A stretch of 64,000 bases of DNA, from positions 116,700 through 180,699 of the forward strand of contig NZ_BMUL01000014.1 of NCBI RefSeq assembly GCF_014650175.1, given 5' to 3'. Each line of letters opens with the position of its first letter. Position 1 is the first letter of the stretch. The notes below the pieces were generated by a model that saw only the letters and a program-made list of their open reading frames with translations, was not told where the DNA came from and did not search any database. The position numbers were made by a program, and so were the translations under genes. Positions 1 to 8,393 of this stretch are shown here, in pieces. The stretch comes from Streptomyces termitum (lineage in GTDB: Bacteria; Actinomycetota; Actinomycetes; Streptomycetales; Streptomycetaceae).

Positions 1-1070
1 CGGACGACGCCGGCGGTGCGGGCGATGACGACGTGTCCGGATTCGAGGGGCTGGCGCAGGGAGTCGAGGGATTTGGTGGAGAACTCGGGGGCTTCGTCGA
101 GGAACAGCACGCCCCGGTGGGAGAGGGAGACGGCGCCGGGCCGGGGGATGCCGTTTCCGCCGCCGACGAGGGACTGCATGGTGGCGGAGTGGTGGGGTGC
201 GCAGTAGGGGGCGCGGCGGACGAGGGGTTCGCCGGGCGGAAGGATGCCGGCGACGGAGTGGATGGCGGTGACTTCGAGGGATTCCTGGCGGGTGAGGGGC
301 GGGAGGATGCCGGGGAGTCGTTCGGCGAGCATGGTCTTTCCTGCTCCGGGCGGTCCGGTGAGGAACAGGTGGTGGCCGCCGGCGGCGGCGATCTCCAGGG
401 CGCGGCGGGCGGTGTGCTGTCCGGCGACGTCGGCGAGGTCGGGGCCTTCGCCGGGGTCGGGGGCGAGTCCGGTGCCGATGCCCGCGCCGGGGACGAGGAG
501 TCCGGCGAGCATGGGGTCGGGGCGGCCTTCGACGACGGGTTCCTCGTCGGGGACGGGTTCGTCGGCGAGGATGGCGATGAGTTGGCGGAGGGTGCGGACG
601 CCGAGGACGGAGACGCCGGGGACGAGGGCGGCTTCGCCTGCGGTCTGTTCGGGGACGACGACCTGGTGGTAGCCGGCGTCGGCGGCGGCGAGGACGGCGG
701 GCAGGGTGCCCCGGACGGGGCGGACGCGGCCGTCGAGTCCGAGTTCGCCGATGAGGACGAGGTCGGCGATGGAGCGGGGGTCGATGCGTTCGGCGGCGCC
801 GAGGACGGCCGCGGCGACGGCGAGGTCGAAGCCGGATCCGCTCTTGGGGACGGAGGCGGGGCTGAGGCCGACGGTGAGCTTCTTCTGGGGCCATTCGGCG
901 CCGGAGTTGACGACGGCGGCGCGGACGCGGTCGCGGCTTTCGCTGAGGCTCTTGTCGGGGAGGCCGACGAGGGTGAAGGCGGCGACGCCGGGTTCGAGGT
1001 CGGCCTGGACCTCGACGAGGACGCCTTCGACGCCGACGAGGGCGACGGAGCAGGTGCGGGCGAATCCCAT
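1..1070 (-). CDS. YifB/ComM family magnesium-chelatase-like AAA+ ATPase, 3' end outside the window
   Basis: This is the first 356 codons of a YifB (ComM) protein; the C-terminal part lies beyond base 1. The N-terminal Lon-protease-like fold is visible (MGFARTCSVALVGVEG, later GLSPASVPKSGSGFDLAVA), followed by the AAA+ core with Walker A GPPGAGKT near residue 240 and Walker B FLDEAPEF near 335. ComM-type enzymes are helicases that promote branch migration during natural transformation in other bacteria; the role in Streptomyces is not established. The ATG overlaps the TGA of the upstream YraN gene in an ATGA, so translation is probably coupled. Other actinobacteria have the same yraN-yifB order, commonly followed by dprA. 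Confidence 0.93.
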   Translation of the reverse strand, partial: MGFARTCSVALVGVEGVLVEVQADLEPGVAAFTLVGLPDKSLSESRDRVRAAVVNSGAEWPQKKLTVGLSPASVPKSGSGFDLAVAAAVLGAAERIDPRSIADLVLIGELGLDGRVRPVRGTLPAVLAAADAGYHQVVVPEQTAGEAALVPGVSVLGVRTLRQLIAILADEPVPDEEPVVEGRPDPMLAGLLVPGAGIGTGLAPDPGEGPDLADVAGQHTARRALEIAAAGGHHLFLTGPPGAGKTMLAERLPGILPPLTRQESLEVTAIHSVAGILPPGEPLVRRAPYCAPHHSATMQSLVGGGNGIPRPGAVSLSHRGVLFLDEAPEFSTKSLDSLRQPLESGHVVIARTAGVV

Positions 1071-1552
1071 CAGGCCACCCCTCGGGCGTGGGTGAGGACG
1101 GGGGCGCCGCGCCGGGGCAGGACGATGCCGACGAGGTCGATGCGGACGCCGCCGGGGGGTGGTGGGGTGCCGCTGCGGTCGAGCCAGCAGGCGGCGAGGT
1201 GGCGGAGTCGGGCGGCCTTCTCGGGGGTGACGGCGGCCATGGGGTGTTCGAAGCGGCCGTCGCGGCGGGTCTTCACCTCGCAGATGACGAGGGTGTCGCC
1301 GTCGCGGGCGACGATGTCGATCTCTCCGGTGCGGCCGTGGCGCCAGTTGCGGGCGAGGACGCGCAGGCCGGTGGCGGTGAGCCGGCGGGCCGCCAGGTCT
1401 TCTCCGTACCGTCCGAGCGCGCGGGCGGCGCGGCTGCGGTGGCGTCCGGACGCGGGGGTGCGTACGGGGGCCGGTGTGGGGGCGAGGGCGGGGGCGTCGG
1501 GTACGGACCCGGGCGCGGGGGTGTGTGCGGTCGTGCGTGCGGTCGTGTTCAT
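1070..1552 (-). CDS. YraN family (UPF0102) endonuclease-like protein
   Basis: A 160-residue member of the YraN/UPF0102 family, which has a restriction-endonuclease-like fold. The family core is clear: LGRYGEDLAARRL, then GEIDIVARDGDTLVICEVKTR-type residues with the acidic E-x-D and E-x-K positions expected of a nuclease active site. The first 40 or so residues are Ala/Pro-rich and poorly conserved. I chose the ATG at 1552 because GGAGGT lies seven bases upstream; an in-frame start further upstream to 1642 has no comparable ribosome binding site. The stop overlaps the start of yifB. The biological role of the family is unknown; a DNA-processing role is inferred from fold and neighbour. Confidence 0.88.
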   Translation of the reverse strand: MNTTARTTAHTPAPGSVPDAPALAPTPAPVRTPASGRHRSRAARALGRYGEDLAARRLTATGLRVLARNWRHGRTGEIDIVARDGDTLVICEVKTRRDGRFEHPMAAVTPEKAARLRHLAACWLDRSGTPPPPGGVRIDLVGIVLPRRGAPVLTHARGVA

Positions 1553-1693
1553 CGGGACCACCTCCGTCACCGACTGTGACGGAGGGATCCGGACCGCGTG
1601 CGGGGCTGTGGACAAGCGGGCCGTACATGAAAAGTCCGTCACTCACACGGGTGAGTGACGGACGGGGAGCTGCCGGACGGCGTACGCGTCCGG

Positions 1694-2002
1694 TCAGCTG
1701 CCGGGCAGTTCGAGGTCGCTCTTGTTGAGCTCCTCGATGTTCACGTCCTTGAAGGTGAGCACGCGGACCTGCTTCACGAACCTCGCCGGCCGGTACATGT
1801 CCCAGACCCAGGCGTCGGCCATGCTGACCTCGAAGAAGACCTCGCCCTGGACCGAGTGCACCTGCATCTCGTAGTCGTTGGTGAGGTAGAAGCGCCGCTC
1901 GGTCTCGATGACGTATTTGAACAGCCCGACGACGTCTCGGTACTCCCGGTAGAGCTTCAGCTCCATCTCGGTCTCGTACTTCTCGAGGTCCTCGGCGCTC
2001 AT
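1694..2002 (-). CDS. DUF2469 family protein
   Basis: A 102-residue acidic protein (MSAEDLEKYETEMELKLYRE at the start) of the actinobacterial DUF2469 family. No catalytic motif or membrane segment is visible; the family has no assigned function. The start at 2002 has AAGGGG upstream. Mycobacteria keep the same gene between lepB and the yraN-yifB pair, so the neighbourhood is ancient. A hairpin-like tract around 1640-1665 separates it from the YraN gene. Confidence 0.88.
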   Translation of the reverse strand: MSAEDLEKYETEMELKLYREYRDVVGLFKYVIETERRFYLTNDYEMQVHSVQGEVFFEVSMADAWVWDMYRPARFVKQVRVLTFKDVNIEELNKSDLELPGS

Positions 2003-2015
2003 GGCATGTTCCCCT

Positions 2016-2612
2016 TCAGCCGTGCGTCCCCCTATTGTGCGCCAGCCGTCCGCGCCCCTGGACGATTTCGGGGGCGAGAACCACGGGCGACCCGGGGGGT
2101 CCCTCGTCGAGCAGCGTGCGCAGCAGCTCGGCGAGCCTGATGGGGTACACGGTCTCATGGGCCGCCGACAGTTCGGCGGAGGTCCACCATCTCAGGCCGG
2201 AGAGGCTGCGGGTCTCCAGGTCGGTGAGGGCGCGGGGGCCGGGTGCGGGGCCGGTGCGGTGGACGCGGGCGAGGAAGTACCACTCGTCCTGTTCCCAGCG
2301 GCGGCCGGCGAAGGGGAAGGCGCAGTGGCGGCGCCAGAGGACGGGGCCGAGTTCGGCGTCGGTGATGCCGGTCTCCTCGGCCAGTTCGCGCAGGGCGGCC
2401 TGGGCGTGGCTCTCGTCGCCCTCCAGACCGCCGCCGGGGGTGAACCACCAGGTGACGGACGGGTCGTCGGGTTCGTGTCCGTGCAGGAGGAGGAGGCGGT
2501 CGTCGGGGTCGAGGAGGATGACCCGGGCGACCTGCCGCCGTTCGTCGGGCGTCTCCCCCGGCTCCGTACCGTCCCCGTCCGTCGCGTCGTCGTCCGTCGT
2601 GCCGTCTGTCAT
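2016..2612 (-). CDS. Nudix hydrolase
   Basis: A 198-residue Nudix protein that should hydrolyse a nucleoside diphosphate linked to another moiety. The Nudix box spans residues 61-83 with the pattern G-x5-E-x7-REL-x-EE-x-GI complete (Gly61, Glu67, Arg75, Glu76, Glu79, Glu80), so the metal-binding site is intact. The first 25 residues are Asp/Thr-rich and look disordered. The ATG overlaps the TGA of sipZ, so the two are probably translated from one message; in S. lividans sipZ is reported to be cotranscribed with downstream genes. The substrate cannot be told from sequence. Confidence 0.9.
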   Translation of the reverse strand: MTDGTTDDDATDGDGTEPGETPDERRQVARVILLDPDDRLLLLHGHEPDDPSVTWWFTPGGGLEGDESHAQAALRELAEETGITDAELGPVLWRRHCAFPFAGRRWEQDEWYFLARVHRTGPAPGPRALTDLETRSLSGLRWWTSAELSAAHETVYPIRLAELLRTLLDEGPPGSPVVLAPEIVQGRGRLAHNRGTHG

Positions 2613-3385
2613 GTCGTCCTCTCGCGGGCGGGTGCGCGGCGGCGCAGGAGGCCGGCGACGGGGCCGTACGCGGCGCCGGCCAGGACCAGGACGGCGCCGG
2701 CCGCGACGGAGGTCAGGAGGAGGGCCACCGGGCCGGGTTCGGAGGTGCCGCCGGGCAGGGCGGCGAAGCCGGCGGGGCGCTCGACGAGGGAGCCGGGGGC
2801 GGGCCAGACGACGGCGTCGACGCGGGCGACGACGCTGGTGCGCGGCACCGATCCCTGGGCGGCGTCCTCCAGGTGGGTGCGGGAGTCGAGGGAGGTGAAG
2901 CGGTCGTCGCCGAGGAGGAAGAGGCTGCCGTCGGGGACGGTGGCGGAGAAGTCCTCGGCGGAGGCGCGCGGGGAGCCGTCGAGGCCGGGGGCGAGGTACG
3001 GCTCGTCGACCGGGGTGCCGTTGACGGTGAGCCGGTCGCCCTCGCCGCAGCAGGCGACGGTGTCGCCGCCGACGGCGACGACCCGCTTGACCATGGGGAC
3101 GCCGCCCCAGAGGGGGTCCTCGAAGACGACGATGTCGCCGCGCCTGACGTCCGTGCCGTCGACGCGCTGGGCGAGGACCTTGGAGCCCACGGCGAGGGTG
3201 GGGGTCATGGAGTCGGAGGGCACGGTGTAGGGCCGGTAGAGCAGGGCCCCCGCGGCGAAGCCGCCGAGGAAGAGGAGACAGCCGACGGCCACGACCAGCC
3301 CCGACAGCACGCTGCCGAGGCGGCCGTGGCCGTCACGCTTTCCCGTACCGCTTCCGGCCGTCCCGCTGCCGGTCGTTCCGCTCAT
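2609..3385 (-). CDS. sipZ: Type I signal peptidase SipZ
   Basis: A 258-residue membrane-bound signal peptidase that cleaves signal peptides from Sec and Tat exported proteins on the outer face of the membrane. An N-terminal membrane segment (about 28-48) precedes the catalytic serine in TVPSDSM (Ser59) and the general-base lysine in VKRVVAVGGD (Lys100). A second membrane segment lies near the C terminus (about 215-238). The ATG at 3385 is preferred over the GTG six bases upstream because TGGGG sits at better spacing. It is the last of four tandem paralogues, matching sipWXYZ of S. lividans by order and by topology. Confidence 0.93.
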   Translation of the reverse strand: MSGTTGSGTAGSGTGKRDGHGRLGSVLSGLVVAVGCLLFLGGFAAGALLYRPYTVPSDSMTPTLAVGSKVLAQRVDGTDVRRGDIVVFEDPLWGGVPMVKRVVAVGGDTVACCGEGDRLTVNGTPVDEPYLAPGLDGSPRASAEDFSATVPDGSLFLLGDDRFTSLDSRTHLEDAAQGSVPRTSVVARVDAVVWPAPGSLVERPAGFAALPGGTSEPGPVALLLTSVAAGAVLVLAGAAYGPVAGLLRRRAPARERTT

Positions 3386-3438
3386 GGGCACCCCAGAGGT
3401 CTGTCGACGTTCCGGGACGGCACCCTACCCGCGGGTCA

Positions 3439-4275
3439 CTACTCGGCGGTATGCCGTGCGGTGCGCTTCTTGCGGCGCCACAGGACCAGGGGCAGCGCCC
3501 CGGCGAGGCCGAGGGCGGCCGGTGCCGCGGCGGCGGCGAGTCCGGGCTGGTCGAAGGTGGCCGGGACGGGGAGGGTGGACCAGCGGTTGACGGGCCAGGC
3601 GACGACGATGGCGCGGCCGACGACCTGGTCCTGGGCGACGGTGCCGCCGCCGGGGAGCTCCTGGTGGAAGCGGGAGTCCAGGGAGTTCTGGCGGTTGTCG
3701 CCCATGACCCAGATGCGGTCCTCGGGGACCTTGATCGGGCCGAAGGAGTCCTGGCAGGGCATGGAGCCCGGGTACAGGTAGGAGGTCTCGTCGAGTTCCT
3801 TGCCGTTGAGGACGACCTTGCCGCCCTCCTTGCAGGAGACGGTGTCGCCGCCGACGGCGATGACCCGCTTGATGAGGTCCTTCTCCTCGGCGGACGGCAT
3901 GAGGCCGATGAAGCTGAGGAACTTCTGGAGGGCGTTGGGGGCGGGGGTCTCCGCGGTCTCCAGCCAGCCGCCCGGGTCGTGGAAGACGACGACCTCGCCG
4001 CGCTCGGGTTCGGAGCCGAACCACGGCGTCAGCTTGTCGACGAGGACCCGGTCGCCCTTCTTGAGGGTGTTCATCATCGATTCCGAGGGAATCGAGAACG
4101 CCTGCACCAGGAAGGTCTTGATCAGCAGCGCGAGGATGAGCGCGATGCCGATCAGGAGCGGCAGTTCCTTCCAGAAGGAACGCGGCTTCTGGGGACGTCC
4201 GCCGGTGTCCTCGTCGGTCGTGTCCGGGTTCTCGCCGGGCGCCGGTGTGCTGTCGCCGCTGTTGTCTTCCGTCAC
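3439..4275 (-). CDS. sipY: Type I signal peptidase SipY
   Basis: A signal peptidase of 278 residues if translation begins at the GTG at 4275. The stop codon of sipX lies only four bases upstream, inside the ribosome binding site AGAGGTGA. A longer form from the GTG at 4353 (304 residues) has GAGGAG upstream and cannot be excluded. The protein has an acidic N-terminal cytoplasmic region, a membrane segment (38-56), catalytic Ser66 in IPSESM, catalytic Lys136 in LIKRVIAVGGD, and a C-terminal membrane segment followed by an RRKKR stop-transfer charge cluster. In S. lividans the sipWXY genes form an operon, and the coupled arrangement here agrees. Confidence 0.92.
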   Translation of the reverse strand: MTEDNSGDSTPAPGENPDTTDEDTGGRPQKPRSFWKELPLLIGIALILALLIKTFLVQAFSIPSESMMNTLKKGDRVLVDKLTPWFGSEPERGEVVVFHDPGGWLETAETPAPNALQKFLSFIGLMPSAEEKDLIKRVIAVGGDTVSCKEGGKVVLNGKELDETSYLYPGSMPCQDSFGPIKVPEDRIWVMGDNRQNSLDSRFHQELPGGGTVAQDQVVGRAIVVAWPVNRWSTLPVPATFDQPGLAAAAAPAALGLAGALPLVLWRRKKRTARHTAE

Positions 4276-4279
4276 GCTC

Positions 4280-5287
4280 TCACCTCTGGCCCCGTCGGCC
4301 CTGTCCTCGGGCCCGTCCTGTCCGGAACGGGCGCCGACGGTCACTTCCCCCACGTCCACTCCTCGATTCGTGCGTCCGCCCGTCCCGGAACAGGAACAGG
4401 CCCGCCATTCCCATAACGAGCAGGAGTTCCCCGGGGGTCGGCGGCCGGGGCGATCCGTTCGCGTTCCGCGAGGACTCAGTATGCGGGATGCCGCGTGCGG
4501 TCCCGGCATCCGCGGGCGCGTCCGGCACCGCGGCGAAGGCGTCGCGCTCCTCCAGGCGGCGCCAGTGGCCGAAGGGCCAGGCGATCACCACGGCGCGCCC
4601 CACGACCTGCTCCTCGGCGATCGTGCCCCGGCCCGGTTCGTCCAGGTGGTAGCGGGAGTCGGCGGAGTCGGCGCGGTGGTCGCCGAGGACGAAGATCCGG
4701 CCCTCGGGGACCTTCACCTCGAAGGGGATGGCGGAGGGCTGGTTGCCGGGGTACAGGTAGGGCTCGTCGATCGGGGTGCCGTTGACGGTGAGCCGGCCGT
4801 CCTTGCCGCAGCAGCGGACGGTGTCGCCGCCGACGGCGACGACCCGCTTGATGAGGTCCCGTTCGTCGGCGGAGGGCATCAGCCCGATGAAGGTGAGCGC
4901 CTGTTTGAGCTGTTTGACGCCGATCGGGTCCTCGGTGGCGGGGGCCGTCTCCTGGTGGAGCCAGCTGCCGGGGTCCTTGAAGACGACGACGTCCCCGCGC
5001 TGCGGTGCGGAGCCGAACCACGGGGTGAGCTTGTCGACGAGGACCCGGTCGTCGATCCGGATGGTCTGCTCCATGGAGCCGGACGGGATGACGAACGCCT
5101 GGACGAGGAAGGTCTTGAGGACGAGCGCGATGAGCACCGCGACCCCGACCAGGAGGGGGATCTCGCGGAGTGCGGAGCGCTGCCGGCGCCGCTTGACCCG
5201 GCGGGCCAGCCGGCGCCGGTCGGCCCGGCCGGGCGGGGCCGCCGCGTCGTCCGGTCCGGCGTCCGCCCGGCGGCCGTGGCTACCCAT
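4280..5287 (-). CDS. sipX: Type I signal peptidase SipX
   Basis: A 335-residue signal peptidase. A basic N-terminal region (RRRLARRVKRRRQR) precedes the first membrane segment (about 43-63); catalytic Ser71 is in IPSGSM and Lys147 in LIKRVVAVGGD. A hydrophobic stretch near 284-300 is the second membrane segment, and a long Arg/Gly-rich tail follows, part of it encoded over the region where the longer sipY form would start. The ATG has GGGGGAG seven bases upstream and overlaps the end of sipW by eight bases. Confidence 0.93.
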   Translation of the reverse strand: MGSHGRRADAGPDDAAAPPGRADRRRLARRVKRRRQRSALREIPLLVGVAVLIALVLKTFLVQAFVIPSGSMEQTIRIDDRVLVDKLTPWFGSAPQRGDVVVFKDPGSWLHQETAPATEDPIGVKQLKQALTFIGLMPSADERDLIKRVVAVGGDTVRCCGKDGRLTVNGTPIDEPYLYPGNQPSAIPFEVKVPEGRIFVLGDHRADSADSRYHLDEPGRGTIAEEQVVGRAVVIAWPFGHWRRLEERDAFAAVPDAPADAGTARGIPHTESSRNANGSPRPPTPGELLLVMGMAGLFLFRDGRTHESRSGRGGSDRRRPFRTGRARGQGRRGQR

Positions 5288-6146
5288 GCCCGCTCCCCCG
5301 GGGCCCGGTCGGGTGCCCGGCGGCCGGCGGCGCCGGTACGGAGTCGTAGGCTCCGGTCCGCTCGAACGCGGTCCAGCGGCCGACGGGCCAGACGATCCAG
5401 GCGGCGCGGCCGACGACCCGGTCGACGGGGACCATGCCGCCGCCGGGGCTGCCGAGGTGGTCGCGGGAGTCGCTGGACTGGCTGCGGTGGTCGCCCATCA
5501 CCCAGAGGGTGCCCGGGGGGACGACGATGTCGAAGGGGACGTCGGAGGGCCGGTCGCCGGGGGCGAGGTACGGCTCCTCGACGCGGGTGCCGTTGACGCT
5601 GATCCGGCCGTCCGTGTCGCAGCAGACGACCCGGTCGCCGCCGGTGCCGACGACGCGCTTGACGAAGTCGGTCTCGTCGGGGGCGGCGAGGCCGAGAGAG
5701 GCCGCGGCGTCGTGCAGGAGGCCGGTGACGGGATTGCCCGCGGGCTGTTCCGGGACGAAGGATCCGGTGCCGTCGAAGACGACGACGTCGCCCCGGGCCG
5801 GCTCGTTGCCGAAACGGTACGCCAGCTTGTTGACGAGGAGCCGGTCGCCGACCTGGAGGGTGGGTTCCATGGAGCGGCTCGGGATCAGGAAGGGCTGGGC
5901 GACGAAGTGGCTGACGAGCAGCAGGAGGACCACGCAGGCGGCGCCGGTCAGGCCGGTGCGCAGCCAGGAGGGGCCGCGCTCGGCGGGGTCGTCCCCGGAG
6001 GTCTCCTCCGGATCCTCGGAGGGGGCGTCGCCGTCGGGCGTCCCGGGAACGCGCACGGAGCGCGACCCGTCGTCCGTGGCGGGATCCACTGGGGGATCCG
6101 CCGGGGAGGAGGGGTCGCGCTCCGTGTGCTGTGCTTCGGTGTCCAT
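5280..6146 (-). CDS. sipW: Type I signal peptidase SipW
   Basis: A 288-residue signal peptidase, first of the four-gene set. It has a long acidic Pro-rich cytoplasmic N terminus (1-60), one membrane segment (63-86), catalytic Ser92 in IPSRSM and catalytic Lys163 in FVKRVVGTGGD. The lysine box differs from the VAVGGD/IAVGGD of the three paralogues. There is no C-terminal membrane segment, the topology reported for SipW of S. lividans, whereas SipX, SipY and SipZ have two. It follows rplS at a gap of 69 bases. Confidence 0.93.
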   Translation of the reverse strand: MDTEAQHTERDPSSPADPPVDPATDDGSRSVRVPGTPDGDAPSEDPEETSGDDPAERGPSWLRTGLTGAACVVLLLLVSHFVAQPFLIPSRSMEPTLQVGDRLLVNKLAYRFGNEPARGDVVVFDGTGSFVPEQPAGNPVTGLLHDAAASLGLAAPDETDFVKRVVGTGGDRVVCCDTDGRISVNGTRVEEPYLAPGDRPSDVPFDIVVPPGTLWVMGDHRSQSSDSRDHLGSPGGGMVPVDRVVGRAAWIVWPVGRWTAFERTGAYDSVPAPPAAGHPTGPRGSGHG

Positions 6147-6215
6147 CGGGGGGTGAGCCTATCCGGCCCGCCTGTACGAGGAGCGTGAAGCGTCGCGCGA
6201 GGGGTGAGCCGGAGC

Positions 6216-6566
6216 TCAGTTGTCGCGCTTCTCCTTGATCTTGGCGGCCTTGCCGCGCAGCTCGCGGAGGTAGTAGAGCTTGGCGCGACGGACGTCACCG
6301 CGGGTCACGAGCTCGATCTTCTCGAAGATCGGGCTGTTGACCGGGAAGGTCCGCTCGACGCCGACGGAGAAGGAGACCTTGCGGACGGTGAAGGTCTCGG
6401 AGACGCCGGAGCCCTGGCGGCGGATGACGACGCCCTTGAACTGCTGGATACGGGAGCGGTTGCCCTCGATGACGCGCACGTGGACGTTCACGGTGTCGCC
6501 GGGACGGAAGGAGGGCAGGTCGGAGCGGAGGGAAGCCGCGTTCACCTGGTCGAGCAGGGAGGCCAT
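6216..6566 (-). CDS. rplS: 50S ribosomal protein L19
   Basis: L19, 116 residues, sits at the 30S-50S interface of the ribosome. The family sequence is clear throughout (MASLLDQVNAASLRSDLPSF at the start, KIKEKRDN at the end). The ATG at 6566 begins the conserved N terminus and has GAGGAAAG upstream; an in-frame start at 6593 would add nine non-conserved residues. It closes the widespread rpsP-khpA-rimM-trmD-rplS series. The 127-base gap after trmD holds a short GC hairpin (about 6652-6669). Confidence 0.97.
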   Translation of the reverse strand: MASLLDQVNAASLRSDLPSFRPGDTVNVHVRVIEGNRSRIQQFKGVVIRRQGSGVSETFTVRKVSFSVGVERTFPVNSPIFEKIELVTRGDVRRAKLYYLRELRGKAAKIKEKRDN

Positions 6567-6693
6567 GGAGGTCTCTTTCCTCGCCGATGCCACAGGCCAT
6601 CAGCGGTGAGGTACGAATCGATGGATCGCCGTGCGGTCGATGGCGGGCGGCTCCCCCTGTGGCAGGGGCGCGCGCCGGACGCACGGCAGTCGC

Positions 6694-7515
6694 CTATTCT
6701 TCCACGCCCTCGACCCTGCGCCAAAATCGGCCGCCGGGCTCGGGGGCCCAGCCCAGGATCGAGAGGGTCTCGCGGTCCTTCTTGTCGAAGGAGGCGGGGT
6801 CGCAGCGCTCGATGAGGTCGGGCCGGTTGGCCGCGGTGCGGCGGAACGCCTCGTCGCGGCGCCAGCGGGCGATCTTGCCGTGGTGGCCGCTGAGCAGGAC
6901 GTCGGGGATCTCCCGGCCGCGCCACTCGGGCGGCTTGGTGTAGACGGGGCCTTCCAGGAGGTTGGCCATGGCGCCGGGGGCGAAGGAGTCGTCGCGGTGC
7001 GACTCGGCGTTGCCGAGGACGCCGGGGAGGAGGCGGGCGACGGCCTCGGTGACGACGAGGACGGCGGCCTCGCCGCCGGCGAGGACGTAGTCGCCGATGG
7101 AGACCTCGTAGACGGGCAGGCGGGTGGCGTACTCGTCGATGACGCGGCGGTCGATGCCCTCGTAGCGGGCGGGGGTGAAGACCAGCCAGGGCCGCTCGGA
7201 GAGTTCGACGGCGAGTGCCTGGGTGAAGGGCCGGCCGCTGGGGGTGGGGACGACGAGGGCGGGGCCGTGGGCGCCGGCCTCGTAGCCGTCGGCGAGGACC
7301 TGGTCGAGGGCGTCGCCCCAGGGCTCGGTCTTCATGACCATGCCGGGGCCGCCGCCGTAGGGGGTGTCGTCGACCGTGTTGTGCCGGTCGTAGGTCCATT
7401 CCCGCAGGTCGTGGATGTGGACGTCGAGCCGGCCGCGCGCGCGGGCCTTGCCGACGAGCGAGACGTTCAGCGGGTCGAGGTACTCGGGGAAGATCGTGAC
7501 GACGTCGAGCCTCAT
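6694..7515 (-). CDS. trmD: tRNA (guanine-N1)-methyltransferase TrmD
   Basis: TrmD, 273 residues, methylates G37 next to the anticodon of several tRNAs with S-adenosylmethionine and so prevents frameshifting. The SPOUT trefoil-knot motifs are present: RYEGIDRRVIDE and SIGDYVLAGGEAA, plus the N-terminal DVVTIFPEYLDPL. Length matches actinobacterial TrmD. It starts five bases after the end of rimM, so the two are probably coupled. Confidence 0.97.
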   Translation of the reverse strand: MRLDVVTIFPEYLDPLNVSLVGKARARGRLDVHIHDLREWTYDRHNTVDDTPYGGGPGMVMKTEPWGDALDQVLADGYEAGAHGPALVVPTPSGRPFTQALAVELSERPWLVFTPARYEGIDRRVIDEYATRLPVYEVSIGDYVLAGGEAAVLVVTEAVARLLPGVLGNAESHRDDSFAPGAMANLLEGPVYTKPPEWRGREIPDVLLSGHHGKIARWRRDEAFRRTAANRPDLIERCDPASFDKKDRETLSILGWAPEPGGRFWRRVEGVEE

Positions 7516-7519
7516 GTCC

Positions 7520-8074
7520 TCACTCGCCTTCGGTCTCGGCGTCGCGGGCGGAGGCGATCTCCGCGCGGTCGTCGATGAGGCCGGGCGGCGGGTCGATGAC
7601 GGCCCGCTGGTTCTCCAGGTCGATCTCGGTGACGATCTCGCCGACGAAGGGGATCATCAGCTCGGTGCCGTCGGGGCGTTCGACGATGAAGAGGTCCTGC
7701 GAGGGCAGGTGGGAGATCTCCGTGATGACGCCGATCTCGGTGCCGTCGGCGAGGACCACGTCGAGGTCCATGAGCTGGTGGTCGTAGTACTCGTCCTCCT
7801 CCTCGGGCAGTTCCTCGGGGTCGATCTCCGCGATGAGGAGGGTGTTGCGCAGGGCTTCGGCGGCGGTCCGGTCGCGGACGCCCTCGAAGCGCAGCAGGAG
7901 GCGGCCGCTGTGCACCCGGCCGGTCTCGATGGTGAGCGGCCCGGTGGAGGCCGGGTCGGTGAGGAGGACGGCGCCGGGGCCGAGCCGCAGCTCGGGCTCG
8001 TCGGTCCTGACCTCGACGGTGACCTCGCCCTTGATCCCGTGGGCGCGGCCGATCCGCGCTACTACCAACTGCAC
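7520..8074 (-). CDS. rimM: Ribosome maturation factor RimM
   Basis: RimM, 184 residues, helps assemble the 30S head around S19. Both domains are visible: the N-terminal barrel beginning VVARIGRAHGIKGEVTVEV and the C-terminal PRC-barrel (LMDLDVVLADGTEIG, later IPFVGEIVTEID). The GTG start has AGGAGAG upstream. An acidic insert (EEEDEYYDHQ) lies between the domains. A strong 16-bp hairpin stands between this gene and khpA upstream. Confidence 0.95.
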   Translation of the reverse strand: MQLVVARIGRAHGIKGEVTVEVRTDEPELRLGPGAVLLTDPASTGPLTIETGRVHSGRLLLRFEGVRDRTAAEALRNTLLIAEIDPEELPEEEDEYYDHQLMDLDVVLADGTEIGVITEISHLPSQDLFIVERPDGTELMIPFVGEIVTEIDLENQRAVIDPPPGLIDDRAEIASARDAETEGE

Positions 8075-8099
8075 TGGTGAACTCTCCTGTCGTACGGCA

Positions 8100-8136
8100 A
8101 CGGGCCGGGGAGGGCGGTCTGCCCTCCCCGGCCCGT
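8100..8136 (-). terminator. Perfect hairpin between khpA and rimM
   Basis: Sixteen base pairs of perfect inverted repeat with a five-base loop lie in the 77-base gap after khpA and 26 bases before rimM. No U-tract follows. It resembles Streptomyces terminators or attenuators and could uncouple rpsP-khpA from rimM-trmD-rplS; a role in RNA processing is equally possible. Confidence 0.7.
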
Positions 8137-8151
8137 GCCGGTGTCAAACTT

Positions 8152-8391
8152 TCAGCGGACCTGGTCCACGTCGACGAGGTCGACGCGGATGCCACGGCCG
8201 CCGATGGCGCCCACGACGGTCCGCAGCGCACGCGCGGTGCGGCCGTTGCGGCCGATCACCTTGCCGAGGTCGTCGGGGTGGACCCGGACCTCCAGCACGC
8301 GGCCGCGACGCAGGGTGCGCGAGGCGACCTGCACGTCGTCGGGGTTGTCGACGATGCCCTTCACGAGGTGCTCGAGAGCCTCCTCGAGCAT
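8152..8391 (-). CDS. khpA: KH-domain RNA-binding protein KhpA
   Basis: A 79-residue single KH-domain protein. The GxxG loop is seen in LGKVIGRNGRTARALRT, so RNA binding is expected. In firmicutes KhpA pairs with KhpB to bind many RNAs and influence cell division; the partner is not in this window. It follows rpsP with a gap of two bases and precedes rimM, the order kept in many Gram-positive bacteria. Confidence 0.93.
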   Translation of the reverse strand: MLEEALEHLVKGIVDNPDDVQVASRTLRRGRVLEVRVHPDDLGKVIGRNGRTARALRTVVGAIGGRGIRVDLVDVDQVR

Positions 8392-8393
8392 GC

